The translations under genes were made by a program, and so were the position numbers. Shown here piece after piece: positions 36,181 through 44,617 of a stretch of 64,000 nucleotides of DNA (the first letter of the stretch is position 1; the number at the start of each line of letters is the position of its first letter). Under the pieces are notes generated by a model that saw only the letters and a list, made by a program, of their open reading frames with translations, was not told the origin of the DNA and searched no databases. The DNA comes from Verrucomicrobiota bacterium. GTDB taxonomy: Bacteria > Verrucomicrobiota > Verrucomicrobiia > Limisphaerales > JAFGQR01. The stretch spans positions 57,177 through 121,176 of the forward strand of contig JAFGQR010000106.1 in the NCBI GenBank assembly GCA_016935555.1. Reading direction: 5' to 3'.

Positions 36181-37113
36181 TCAGAAAACCCTCCCTCCGC
36201 CCGCGTGTCGGATGGCTGCCAGCTGCGCCTGGAAATCGGCGAGGTTTTCCAGCCGGATCGCCCCAATCTGCCCGAGCACATGCGCATAAGCGCCCGCAGC
36301 CCGCCCTCCCGCCAGCAGCACCACCTCCGCCGGCAGCAACTGCCGCAGCCGCATCAGCTCGGCCCCCAGGTCGGGATCGTCCTCGGGATACACAATGCTC
36401 ACCGCGACGGCCCGAGCGGCATGCTGGAGGGCGGCGCCGGCCACCTCCTCCGCCGGCAGGCTCGGCCCCAGGTACGTGACCCGCCAGCCAACATTGCCCG
36501 CCGCCACCACCGCCAGCATCGCCCCCAATTCGTGGACCTGCCCTGGCGGCGTGGTCACCAGCAGGCGGGGCGCACAACCTGGCAACGGACGGGGCCGGCC
36601 GAGGTTGCCCAGAAAAGTGCGCAGCGCCGCGGTGGCCACGTGTTCATGCGCCACTTTGAGGACGCCTTCCTGCCACAGCTCCCCGATCCGATGCACCAGA
36701 GGCACCACCACCTGGGTAAGCACCGCCACCTGCCCCAGCTCCGCCGTCGCCCGGTTCAACGCGCGCTCCAGCTGCGCCCCGTCCAAACTCCGAATCGCCG
36801 CCAGCACTTCTCCCTGGTGGTCCCGACCCGACTCCTGCCCGGCTGCTGCGGGCGCCGGTTCCGCCTCGCGACGCGGCAGTCCGCCGTCCTGCTCCACCAA
36901 CTGGCGGAGTTCCTCCTCGGTGAGGCGGGCGATCTGACCGATGCTGTGCCCGGCGCGGGTCGCCTGGTGCAGCAGCATGAGCCGCGTCACATCCCCGTCG
37001 CTGTACAACCGGCGGTTGGTCCGGCTGCGGCACGGGGAGACCGCATGATGACGCCGCTCCCAGATGCGGATGAGGTGCGGGCTGAGCCCGGTTCGCCGGG
37101 TGACCACCTTCAT
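36181..37113 (-). CDS. MerR-family regulator with cobalamin-binding domain (CarH/LitR-like)
   Basis: 310 residues. N-terminal MerR winged helix (VVTRRTGLSPHLIRIWERRH, RRLYSDGDVTRL), then a helical cap with Wx9EH (WQEGVLKVAHEH), then a B12-binding Rossmann domain with the cobalamin-ligand His in PGQVHELGAML. In CarH/LitR, adenosylcobalamin makes a tetramer that represses carotenoid genes in the dark and light breaks it. The E/D of the usual E/DxH motif is Gln here. I start at ATG 37113, not the track's TTG 37140, because the -10 box abuts 37140. Divergent from a sigma-factor gene. Confidence 0.88.
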   Translation of the reverse strand: MKVVTRRTGLSPHLIRIWERRHHAVSPCRSRTNRRLYSDGDVTRLMLLHQATRAGHSIGQIARLTEEELRQLVEQDGGLPRREAEPAPAAAGQESGRDHQGEVLAAIRSLDGAQLERALNRATAELGQVAVLTQVVVPLVHRIGELWQEGVLKVAHEHVATAALRTFLGNLGRPRPLPGCAPRLLVTTPPGQVHELGAMLAVVAAGNVGWRVTYLGPSLPAEEVAGAALQHAARAVAVSIVYPEDDPDLGAELMRLRQLLPAEVVLLAGGRAAGAYAHVLGQIGAIRLENLADFQAQLAAIRHAGGGRVF

Positions 37114-37532
37114 GCAATGCAAATGTTCCAAAGTGATCAAATATTAGACATAAATTTGACGGATTGCAACAACAAAATTGTTTACCCAACTCGTTATACC
37201 CTTGAGTTTTACAGCAGCAGTCAACGTGTGGAATCGAGTTTTTTCGCATATCCAATAGTCCTTCACCCCAAGAATGCCGCACCTAATGTCATCACGCAAT
37301 ACGGACCAAATGCGAAAAGTAACATAAACGTAATGTTGACAAAAATGCTGTCCATGTGCAATCTTTTGCCGCGGTCCACAGTGGTCTGCCAATTAGCACG
37401 AGACATCGCATGCATGCAAAAACCTTGAACCGCCAAGTCCCACGACGCCGACGCGGGCGCGCCCCGCGCCCCCGAACCGATGTGCGCACCCGGCATTTGA
37501 CTCCGCCGACGGTTCGACTGCCCCATGTGCGA
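37114..37532. other. AT-rich divergent control region between regulator and sigma factor
   Basis: 419 bases that are far richer in A and T over 37135-37375 than the surrounding GC-rich DNA. It contains the minus-strand promoter for the MerR gene, an inverted motif AACAA-AA-TTGTT (37171-37182) just upstream of that -35, a plus-strand TTGACA (37336-37341) whose 17-base-spaced -10 is poor (CAATCT), and a palindrome GCATGCATGC (37408-37417). A weak -10 suits a promoter that needs an activator or alternative sigma factor. No small gene seen. Confidence 0.55.
37141..37169 (-). promoter_or_regulatory. Promoter of the MerR/B12 regulator
   Basis: Minus strand: -35 TTGCAA (37164-37169), 17-base spacer, -10 TAATAT (37141-37146). 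Predicted start near 37134, about 20 bases before the ATG at 37113. The placement rules out the TTG start used by the ORF track. The AACAA/TTGTT inverted motif directly upstream could be an operator. Confidence 0.7.
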
Positions 37533-38420
37533 ATGATCGCGCCCGCGACTGCCGAACCCCTCGAGCGCGATCCCGCCGAGCCCAGCAGCGCGTTCAGCCT
37601 CTACCTCCGCGAAATCGGGCAGGTGCCCCTGTTAACCCTCGCCGAGGAGAACGCCCTGGCGGCGCGGATCCGTCGTGGAGACGAGGCGGCACGCGACCAG
37701 ATGATTCGGGCGAACCTGCGTTTGGTGGTGCACATTGCGCGCGAGTATGAGCACTGCGGCATGCCCCTGCTGGACCTGATCAACGAGGGCAACATCGGCC
37801 TGATGAAGGCCGTCGAGCGCTTCAACCCCGCCAAGGGCGCGAAGTTCTCCACGTACGCCTCCCTGTGGATCAAGCAATCCATGCGACGCGCCCTGGCGGA
37901 CCAGTCCAAGACCATCCGTCTTCCGGTCAACGCGGCCGACACGCTCTACCGGATGCGCCGCACCGCGATGAAGCTGGCCGAGGAACTTGGCCGTGAGCCC
38001 AACGAACTCGAACTCGCCCAGGAGATGGGCATGTCCCTGCGTCGGGTCTCGGAGCTGAACATTGCCTCCCTGCGCCCCGCCTCCCTGGACGCGGCGATCG
38101 GCGGCGAGGACACCAGCCGCCTGGGCGAAGTGGTTGAAGACGAGGCCGCTGTCATGCCCAGCCAGGAGCTCGACGACAAAACCAACCTTGAAATCGTCCG
38201 CGAACTGGTCAAGGACCTCGCACCCCGCGAAGCCGCCATCCTCCGGCTGCGGTTCGGACTGGAGGGCACTCCGGAGACCACGCTCGAGGAAATCGGGCGG
38301 AAGTTCGGCCTGACGCGGGAGCGGATTCGGCAGCTTCAAAACGAGGCGCTCCTCAAGCTGCGCCGCAGCTTCAAGGAACTCGACCATGCGGCCGCCGACA
38401 ACCTCGAGGTCGTGGCCTGA
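37533..38420 (+). CDS. RpoD-like sigma-70 family factor (group 2 type)
   Basis: 295 residues from MIAPATAEPLERDPAEPSSA; the track's upstream 59 residues are Arg/Pro-rich and non-conserved. Region 1.2 (SAFSLYLREIGQVPLLTLAE), region 2 (NLRLVVHIAREYEHCGMPLL, LDLINEGNIGLMKAVERFNP, FSTYASLWIKQSMRRAL), region 3 (IRLPVNAADTLYRM) and region 4 (ETTLEEIGRKFGLTRERIRQ) are present. It lacks the long region 1.1 and non-conserved insert of primary RpoD, so it is probably an alternative, stress- or stationary-type factor. Divergent from the B12-binding regulator, its likely controller. Confidence 0.9.
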   Translation: MIAPATAEPLERDPAEPSSAFSLYLREIGQVPLLTLAEENALAARIRRGDEAARDQMIRANLRLVVHIAREYEHCGMPLLDLINEGNIGLMKAVERFNPAKGAKFSTYASLWIKQSMRRALADQSKTIRLPVNAADTLYRMRRTAMKLAEELGREPNELELAQEMGMSLRRVSELNIASLRPASLDAAIGGEDTSRLGEVVEDEAAVMPSQELDDKTNLEIVRELVKDLAPREAAILRLRFGLEGTPETTLEEIGRKFGLTRERIRQLQNEALLKLRRSFKELDHAAADNLEVVA

Positions 38421-38617
38421 CGATGCCAGCCGCCGGGCCCGGGATGGCCGCGGGCCGGGCGGCCCCCGGGCCCTCCAGGAACGACAGCGGCGTTCCCGCC
38501 TGCGACGGCGGGGGCAAAACCCGCCGATTCCGTCACAGCCTTCCGGCGGCAGAGCGGTTGTGCGACGCGCCGGGGCGGCTGGCGCGATGAGGACAGCCTG
38601 GGACGCGCGATGAGGAT

Positions 38618-38646
38618 TTGACCTGCGGCCGGCGTTCTTCTAACGT
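38618..38646 (+). promoter_or_regulatory. Candidate serA promoter
   Basis: TTGACC (38618-38623), 17-base spacer, TAACGT (38641-38646). The ATG follows the -10 box by 12 bases with no ribosome-binding site, implying a leader of only about six bases. Confidence 0.5.
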
Positions 38647-38658
38647 ACGTCTTTATTT

Positions 38659-40251
38659 ATGAAGATACTGGTGTGCGATCCGGTTTCGTCGAAGGGCGTG
38701 GCTTTGTTTCGGAGGCGGGAGGATTTCCAGGTGGAGGTGCTGGACAGGCGTCTGCCCGAGGCGGAGCTGGTGGGGAAGGTTGGGGATGTGGACGCGATGG
38801 TGGTGCGATCGGAGACGAAGGTGACGCGCAAGGTGATCGAGGCGGCGCTGCGATTGAAGGTGGTGGGGCGTGCGGGGGTTGGGGTGGACAACGTGGATGT
38901 GGACGCGGCGACGCAGCGGGGGATAGTGGTGATGAACACGCCGAGCGGGAACACGATTTCCACCGCCGAACTGAGTTTTTCGATGCTCATGGCGCTGGCC
39001 CGCAAGATTCCGCAGGCGCACGCCTCGATGAAGGCCGGGCAATGGGACAAGAAGAGCTTCAAGGGGACGGAGCTTCACGGCAAGAGCCTGGGCGTTCTGG
39101 GCATGGGCCGCATCGGCACGGAGGTGGCCCGGCGCGCCATGGCGTTCGGCATGCACGTGATCGCCTACGACCCGTACCTGTCGCTCTCGCGCGCCAAGGC
39201 GCTCCACGTGGAGCTGGCCGAGCGCCTGGACGAGGTGTTCGGCCGCGCGGATTTCATCACCGTGCACATGCCGTTGAGCGAGGAGACCAAGGACATGCTT
39301 GACGCGGAGGCGTTTGCCAGGATGAAGCCGGGGGTGCGGGTGATCAACTGCGCTCGCGGGGGCATTGTCAACGAGGAGGACCTGATCGCGGCCATCCAGC
39401 AGGGCAAAGTCGCCGGAGCCGCCCTCGACGTCTACATGAAAGAGCCGCTGGCGCAGGATTCGCCCCTGCGGGCCGTGCCCGAGATCATCATGACCCCCCA
39501 CCTTGGGGCCAGCACCGCCGAGGCGCAGGATAATGTGGGGATCGAAGTTGCCGAGGCGATCACGGATTATCTCGTCACGGGCACGGTGCACAACGCGGTC
39601 AACCTGCCGAATCTCGACGCCAAGGCGTATGAAACCGTGAAACCGTTTCTCATCCTCGGGGGGAAGCTGGGCCGGCTTGTGGCGCAGATTTCCTCGAAGC
39701 GCAACGACCGTCTGGTGATCACCTACGGCGGCAGGGCCACCGAGCTGCCGACCGATCCGGTCACGCGCGCCGTGCTGGTGGGGTTCCTCCAATCGGCCGG
39801 AGGCCAGGATGTCAACCAGGTCAATGTGCGCGCGCTGGCCAACACGCTGGGGCTGCTTGTGGAGGAGGTGAAGTCCAACCAGGAAACCGACTACAACGAG
39901 TGGCTGCACATCGCCGCCTACTCCGGCGAGCAGCGCACCTCGGCCGGCGGCACCGTGCTTGGCAAGAAGCACCAGCCCCGCATCGTCCGGCTGATGGGGC
40001 AGCCGGTCGAGATTGTGCCCGAGGGCGTGCTGTTGCTGCTCAACAACAAGGACCGCCCCGGCATCGTGGGCCACCTCGGCACCCTCATGGCCAAACACGC
40101 CGTCAACATCGCCAGCATGAGCCTCCACCGCGACAGCGCCGGCGGCCAGGCCCTCACCGTCTTGAACCTCGACACCCCCCCCACCGCCGCCCTCCTCGCC
40201 GAAGTCCAGGCCGACCCCGACATCCGCAATGTCCGCGTCGCCAGGCTCTGA
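38659..40251 (+). CDS. serA: D-3-phosphoglycerate dehydrogenase
   Basis: First enzyme of serine synthesis: 3-phosphoglycerate to 3-phosphohydroxypyruvate with NAD. 530 residues, the long form. Substrate-binding part 1-100 and 290-320; NAD-binding LGVLGMGRIGTEVARRAMAF (about 143-162); catalytic Arg in INCARGGIVNEEDL, Glu near 265 and His in TPHLGASTAEAQ; then an intervening domain and an ACT domain at about 455-530 (LLLLNNKDRPGIVGHLGTLM), the likely serine-feedback site. No ribosome-binding site is seen before the ATG. Confidence 0.97.
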   Translation: MKILVCDPVSSKGVALFRRREDFQVEVLDRRLPEAELVGKVGDVDAMVVRSETKVTRKVIEAALRLKVVGRAGVGVDNVDVDAATQRGIVVMNTPSGNTISTAELSFSMLMALARKIPQAHASMKAGQWDKKSFKGTELHGKSLGVLGMGRIGTEVARRAMAFGMHVIAYDPYLSLSRAKALHVELAERLDEVFGRADFITVHMPLSEETKDMLDAEAFARMKPGVRVINCARGGIVNEEDLIAAIQQGKVAGAALDVYMKEPLAQDSPLRAVPEIIMTPHLGASTAEAQDNVGIEVAEAITDYLVTGTVHNAVNLPNLDAKAYETVKPFLILGGKLGRLVAQISSKRNDRLVITYGGRATELPTDPVTRAVLVGFLQSAGGQDVNQVNVRALANTLGLLVEEVKSNQETDYNEWLHIAAYSGEQRTSAGGTVLGKKHQPRIVRLMGQPVEIVPEGVLLLLNNKDRPGIVGHLGTLMAKHAVNIASMSLHRDSAGGQALTVLNLDTPPTAALLAEVQADPDIRNVRVARL

Positions 40252-40285
40252 CCCTCCCACCCGCACCCCATCCGACGCGCCCCCC

Positions 40286-41503
40286 ATGCCGATTCTCGCT
40301 CCCGGGTTCCTCACGCGGCCGCGCCTGCTCGCCGCCGTTGTTCTCGTGCTGGCCTGCAACGGGTCCGACGCCCGCGCCGCCGGGGCCGCCGGCCCGGCCT
40401 CGGGCGGCACGCCGGAGCCGTTGTTTGACGACCCGGTCGTGGCGCGCGGGCAGGGCTTCGAAGTCAGGCGCAGCCAGGTGGATCAGGCGTTTGTTGCCTT
40501 GAAGGCCAACCTGGCTGTGCGGCGCCAGACCATTCCGGAAGGATTGCGCCAGTTGCGCGAGGCCCAACTGCTCGACAGCCTCATCCTCAACAAGCTCATG
40601 AATCTCCGGGCTTCCGAGGAGGACCGGAAACGCGGCCGTGAGATCGCGCAGCAGCTGACTGCGGAGGTGCGCAAGGAGTTCAGTTCCCAGGAGGCGTTCG
40701 AGCGCCGCCTCAAGGCGCTCGGCCTTTCCCCCAGCGGGTTCTACCGCCGCCTCGAGGAACAGGCCCTGGCCGATGCCGTCATCGATCGCCAACTCAAATC
40801 CACCATCGTCATCCCCGACGCCCAGGTGCGCGAGTTTTACGACACCGGCACCGATGTCCGCGTGCGCATGATGCAGGAAGCCGTCGAGAGAATGGCCCGC
40901 ACGCCGGATACTCCCCTCAACCAGCTCACCGCCGCCAGCGAGCAAATCGAAAAAGTCCGCACGACCAACCTCGAGGGGCTCGAAGAGCCCGAACGCGTCC
41001 GCGTGCAACACATCTTCGCCCTGACCAAGGACCGCGACACCGACCTCGACCTGCCCGAAGCCCAGATCCGCGCCAAACGCCAGAAAATGGACCGCCTCCT
41101 CGCCCGGGCCCGGAGCGGCGAGGATTTTGCCCGGCTCGTGCTTGAACACTCGGAAGACAGGGCCCTCTCCACCACCAAGGGCGAATACACCTTCACCCGC
41201 CAGGACGCCTTCGTCCCCGAATTCAAAGCCGCCGCCTTCTCCATGCGCACCAACCAGATCAGCGATGTCGTCGTCACCCCCTTCGGCCTCCACATCATCA
41301 AGCTCCTCGAACGCATCCCCGCGAGAAAAGTCGCGTTCGACAAAGCCGCCCCCGGCATCCGAGATTACCTTGCCCGGCAGGAAGCCCAGAGAATTTTGCC
41401 CGAATTCTTCGCCCGCGTCAAAAAGGACGCCGCGGTCGAAATCCTCGATCCCAAGTACATCCTCGACGCCCCCGGATCCTCCGGCAGCCGCGCCCCTCCC
41501 TAG
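40286..41503 (+). CDS. Exported parvulin-type peptidyl-prolyl isomerase (SurA/PrsA-like)
   Basis: 405 residues starting at MPILAPGFLTRPRLL, 34 bases after serA; the track's start overlaps serA. N-terminal hydrophobic segment AAVVLVLACNGSDARA contains VLAC, a possible lipobox, so it may be a lipoprotein, or be cut at ARA-A. A helical SurA_N-like chaperone region follows (residues ~45-230), then a parvulin domain (VRVQHIFALTKDRDTD, ARSGEDFARLVLEHSED, FGLHIIKLLERIPA). Likely helps outer-membrane or secreted proteins fold, fitting the large secretome. Confidence 0.87.
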   Translation: MPILAPGFLTRPRLLAAVVLVLACNGSDARAAGAAGPASGGTPEPLFDDPVVARGQGFEVRRSQVDQAFVALKANLAVRRQTIPEGLRQLREAQLLDSLILNKLMNLRASEEDRKRGREIAQQLTAEVRKEFSSQEAFERRLKALGLSPSGFYRRLEEQALADAVIDRQLKSTIVIPDAQVREFYDTGTDVRVRMMQEAVERMARTPDTPLNQLTAASEQIEKVRTTNLEGLEEPERVRVQHIFALTKDRDTDLDLPEAQIRAKRQKMDRLLARARSGEDFARLVLEHSEDRALSTTKGEYTFTRQDAFVPEFKAAAFSMRTNQISDVVVTPFGLHIIKLLERIPARKVAFDKAAPGIRDYLARQEAQRILPEFFARVKKDAAVEILDPKYILDAPGSSGSRAPP

Positions 41504-41569
41504 CAACGCAAAGCGCGTCTGCAAGAAACCGCCGCGCGCGCCGCCGCGCGGAACCGCCCCGGCCGTCCA

Positions 41570-41597
41570 TTGACGGCGGCGTCCGATCTGGTAGTGT
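41570..41597 (+). promoter_or_regulatory. Candidate nikR promoter
   Basis: TTGACG (41570-41575), 16-base spacer, TAGTGT (41592-41597). The nikR ATG lies 7 bases after the -10 box, so transcription would start at or next to the start codon (leaderless). Confidence 0.5.
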
Positions 41598-41604
41598 GGC
41601 GCGC

Positions 41605-42042
41605 ATGACAACACATCGCGGCAAAGGCGTGGCTCGGTTCAGCATCTCCTTGCCGAGCGGTCTGGCCGCCCAGTTGGAGCGCATGACCCGCGAGAAAGGC
41701 TACGACAACCGGTCCCGGGCCGTGGCCGACATGATCCGCGCGCACGTGATCGAGCATCGCCAGAAATACGGCGACGAGGAAATTGCCGGCACCATCACGC
41801 TCCTCTACGACCACCACACCCAGCACGTCCAAACCGCCCTCACCGACATCCAGCACAACCACCACCACGTCATCATCGCCACCCTCCACGTCCACCTCGA
41901 CCCCCATAATTGCCTCGAACTCCTCGCCGTCCGCGGCAAAGCCGCCGTCATCAAACGCATCGCCGACGAACTCATCGCCGCCAAGGGCGTCAAACACGGC
42001 AAACTCACCGTCACCAGCACCGGCAAAAACCTGCCCTCCTAA
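41605..42042 (+). CDS. nikR: NikR-type nickel-responsive regulator
   Basis: 145 residues from ATG 41605 (MTTHRGKGVARFSISLPSGL); the track begins at an upstream GTG. N-terminal ribbon-helix-helix DNA-binding domain (FSISLPSGLAAQLERM, NRSRAVADMIRAHV) and C-terminal ACT-like tetramerisation domain with the square-planar Ni ligands in HNHHHVIIATLHVHLDPHNC: His, His-x-His and Cys as in E. coli NikR. Represses nickel uptake genes when Ni is high. No nik, hyp or urease genes are in the window, so its target lies elsewhere or is itself and the downstream desaturase. Confidence 0.92.
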   Translation: MTTHRGKGVARFSISLPSGLAAQLERMTREKGYDNRSRAVADMIRAHVIEHRQKYGDEEIAGTITLLYDHHTQHVQTALTDIQHNHHHVIIATLHVHLDPHNCLELLAVRGKAAVIKRIADELIAAKGVKHGKLTVTSTGKNLPS

Positions 42043-42086
42043 CACCCCGGCAAGCCGCAGGCGCGGATGCCAACTCCAACGGCAGC

Positions 42087-43580
42087 ATGAACAGAAAACA
42101 AGTCATCGTCATCGGCTCGGGCCTGGGCGGATTGTCCGCGGCCATCTCGCTGCGGCAGGAAGGCTACGAGGTCACCCTCCACGAGAAGAACGCCCGGATC
42201 GGCGGCAAGCTGAACGTGCTGAAGGCGCGCGGTTACACCTTCGACCTCGGACCGTCCATCCTCACGCTGCCGCATCTCTTCGAGCGGCTGTTCGAACGCA
42301 GCGGGAAGAAGATGAAGGACTACATCCCCATGCGCACGCTGCGGCCGCATTGGCGCAACTTCTTTGAGGACGGCACGGTCGTGGATCTGTATCCCGAACC
42401 CGATCGCATGGCCGAGGAGGCCCGAAAAGCCGGCGAAGACCCGGCCCATGTGCAGCGTTTCCTCGAATACTCCGGACGTCTTTACGACCTGGTCAATGCG
42501 GGCTATTTCGAGCAGGGCCTGGACACCGCAGGCGATTTCCGCCGGTTCTACGGCCTCGGGAAGTTTCTCCAGTTCGATCTGTTCCGCACGATGCACGGCG
42601 GCGTGAAGCGCTTCCTCAAGACCCGACCCATGCAGGACATCTTCGACTACTTCATCAAGTATGTCGGCTCGTCGGCCTACCACGCGCCGGCGTTCATGAA
42701 CTGCCTGCCCACGATCCAGTTCCGCCACGACCTCTGGTATGTGGACGGCGGCCTCTACGGCATCGCCCTCGGCCTGCAGCGGCTCATGGACGAACTCGGC
42801 GTCACCGTCAAGCTCGAGAGCGAAGTCACCGAAATCCGCAAGGACGGCCGCCGCGTCACCGGCATCGTCACCCGGGACGGCCAGTTCCACGCCGCCGACA
42901 TCCTCGTGTCCAACATGGAGGTCATTCCCGCGTGCACGACCTTGCTCCGCGAAGACGAGGCGTTCCTGCGCTCGCTGGCCAGGTTCGAGCCGGCCTGTTC
43001 CGGCCTCGTGCTCGAACTCGGCCTCGACTGCCAGTACCCGCAACTCGCCCACCACAACTTCCTGTTCTCCGGCAACCAGAAAGAGCACTTCCACACCGTC
43101 TTCCGCAAACGCCAGTTGCCGCCCGACCCCACGATCTACCTTGTCTGCGCCTCGCGCACCGACCCCACCGTCGCGCCGCCCGGCTGCGATGGCCTCAAGA
43201 TCCTGCCCCACATTCCCCACATTGACGACGACCACCCGCTCACCCGCGCCGACTACCTCGCGTTCAAGGAGCGCGTCGTGGACAAACTGGAGCGCATGGG
43301 CCTGCGCGACCTGCGCAAGCACATCGTCTTCGAGCATTGCTGGACGCCGCTGGACATCCGCGAGCAATACTACTCGAACCGGGGCTCCATCTACGGCGTC
43401 GTCAGTGACCGGTTCAAAAACCTCGCCTTCAAGGCCCCCAAACAAAGCACAAAATACCCGAACCTCTTCTTCGTGGGCGGCTCGGTGAATCCCGGGGGCG
43501 GCATGCCGATGGTGGTGCTCTGCGGGCAGAACGTGGCCAGGAAGGTCGTGGCGTGGGACCGGCCTCCGCCCAACGCCTGA
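42087..43580 (+). CDS. CrtI/CrtN-type carotenoid (phytoene/diapophytoene) desaturase-family oxidoreductase
   Basis: 497 residues from MNRKQVIVIGSGLGGLSAAI, an FAD-binding GxGxxG motif, followed by LHEKNARIGGKLNVLKARGY. The C-terminal FAD motif FVGGSVNPGGGMPMVVLCGQ is diagnostic of the CrtI/CrtN/CrtO family. Its place among C40 and C30 desaturases or terminal oxidases cannot be settled by eye. Membrane-peripheral, acting on hydrophobic polyenes. No phytoene or dehydrosqualene synthase lies in the window. 44 bases after nikR on the same strand; a B12-binding CarH-like regulator is 5 kb away. Confidence 0.87.
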   Translation: MNRKQVIVIGSGLGGLSAAISLRQEGYEVTLHEKNARIGGKLNVLKARGYTFDLGPSILTLPHLFERLFERSGKKMKDYIPMRTLRPHWRNFFEDGTVVDLYPEPDRMAEEARKAGEDPAHVQRFLEYSGRLYDLVNAGYFEQGLDTAGDFRRFYGLGKFLQFDLFRTMHGGVKRFLKTRPMQDIFDYFIKYVGSSAYHAPAFMNCLPTIQFRHDLWYVDGGLYGIALGLQRLMDELGVTVKLESEVTEIRKDGRRVTGIVTRDGQFHAADILVSNMEVIPACTTLLREDEAFLRSLARFEPACSGLVLELGLDCQYPQLAHHNFLFSGNQKEHFHTVFRKRQLPPDPTIYLVCASRTDPTVAPPGCDGLKILPHIPHIDDDHPLTRADYLAFKERVVDKLERMGLRDLRKHIVFEHCWTPLDIREQYYSNRGSIYGVVSDRFKNLAFKAPKQSTKYPNLFFVGGSVNPGGGMPMVVLCGQNVARKVVAWDRPPPNA

Positions 43581-43659
43581 TTGCACGCCGCTCAGCCCCC
43601 GCCTCGTGAAGGCTCCGTATTGAGATCGCCGCTTCCCGTGATGGGCCAATGCCAAAACC

Positions 43660-44590
43660 ATGAAAGCACTCGCTTCCTTCCTCACCCTGTGGGCCCTTCT
43701 TCCTCCCTGCGGATCCGCAGCGGCAGGGTCCAAACCCAACCTCCTGTTCATCCTCGCCGACGACCTCGGCTGGGCCGACACGACGCCCTACGGACATACG
43801 AAGTTTTACCAGACACCCAACCTCGAGCGGCTGGCCGGGCGCGGCATGACGTTCAGCCGCGCCTACTCCGCCAGCCCGCTCTGCTCCCCCACCCGCTCGG
43901 CCATCCTCACCGGCCTTAGCCCCGCTGCGCGGCGGCAAGGCAACCCTGTTCGAGGGCGGCACGCGCGTGCCCTGCATCATCGTGATGCCCGGCATCACCC
44001 AGCCCGGTTCTCGCAGCGACGCCATGGTCCAAAGCGAAGACTACTACCCGACCCTGCTGGAAGCTCTCGCGCTCAAACCAGCGGCCGGACAACGCTTCGA
44101 CGGCACAAGCATTCTCCCTGCGCTGCGAGGCAGACCGCTCGAGCGCGGCGCCGCCTTCCAATACTTCCCGCACAATCCGCCTGTGCCCGACTGGCTGCCC
44201 CCCGCCGTCTCCGTGCATCGCGGCGATTGGAAACTCATCCGCATCTTCCACGGCGGCGACCACGGCGCGCACCGCCACCTGCTCTTCAATCTCCGCGAGG
44301 ATCTCGGGGAGAAGAACAACCTCGCCGCGCAGCATCCCGAACAGGTGCGCGAACTCGACGCGCTCATCGAGCATTTCCTCAACGAAACCCAAGCCGTGGT
44401 CCCCATCCCCAATCCCGCCTTCGATCCGGCAAAGGACCATCCCGAAGACGAAGGCAAACCGAAGCCGCGACGCCAAGCCCGGCCCGCAAAGTCCCCCGCC
44501 CCCTCCGCCGCTGATCCCGGCGCTCCTCCGCAGATGCTGGGCTGGATCGAACTGGCCTCCGGCGGCCGAACGCGGCGCTGGGATTTCTGA
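43660..44590 (+). pseudogene. Sulfatase with large internal deletion and frameshift
   Basis: The 5' part encodes a signal peptide and the sulfatase N-terminus ([20 protein letters not shown]) including the formylglycine site [11 protein letters not shown]. At about 43920 the frame shifts by +1 and the sequence jumps to the C-terminal part ([35 protein letters not shown]), which stays open to 44590. Sulfatases of this kind have about 450-500 residues; only about 310 codons remain, so roughly 150-190 codons of the core are gone together with several metal ligands. Surely inactive. It implies the locus once handled a sulfated glycan. Confidence 0.88.
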
Positions 44591-44617
44591 AGTCAACCTT
44601 TCCAAGAACATCCCACT

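Noticed and set aside
37141-37532. Recognisable CarH/LitR operator repeats
   Set aside because: I found no clear set of the known tandem operator repeats; only a short AACAA/TTGTT inversion, so no operator is claimed.
38653-40410. 585-residue minus ORF opposite serA
   Set aside because: Antisense shadow; serA has all catalytic and ACT motifs on the plus strand.
40154-41614. 486-residue minus ORF opposite the peptidyl-prolyl isomerase
   Set aside because: Antisense shadow made of Gly/Glu/Phe-rich runs without motifs.
42039-43781. 580-residue minus ORF opposite the carotenoid desaturase
   Set aside because: Antisense shadow; the plus strand carries both FAD motifs.
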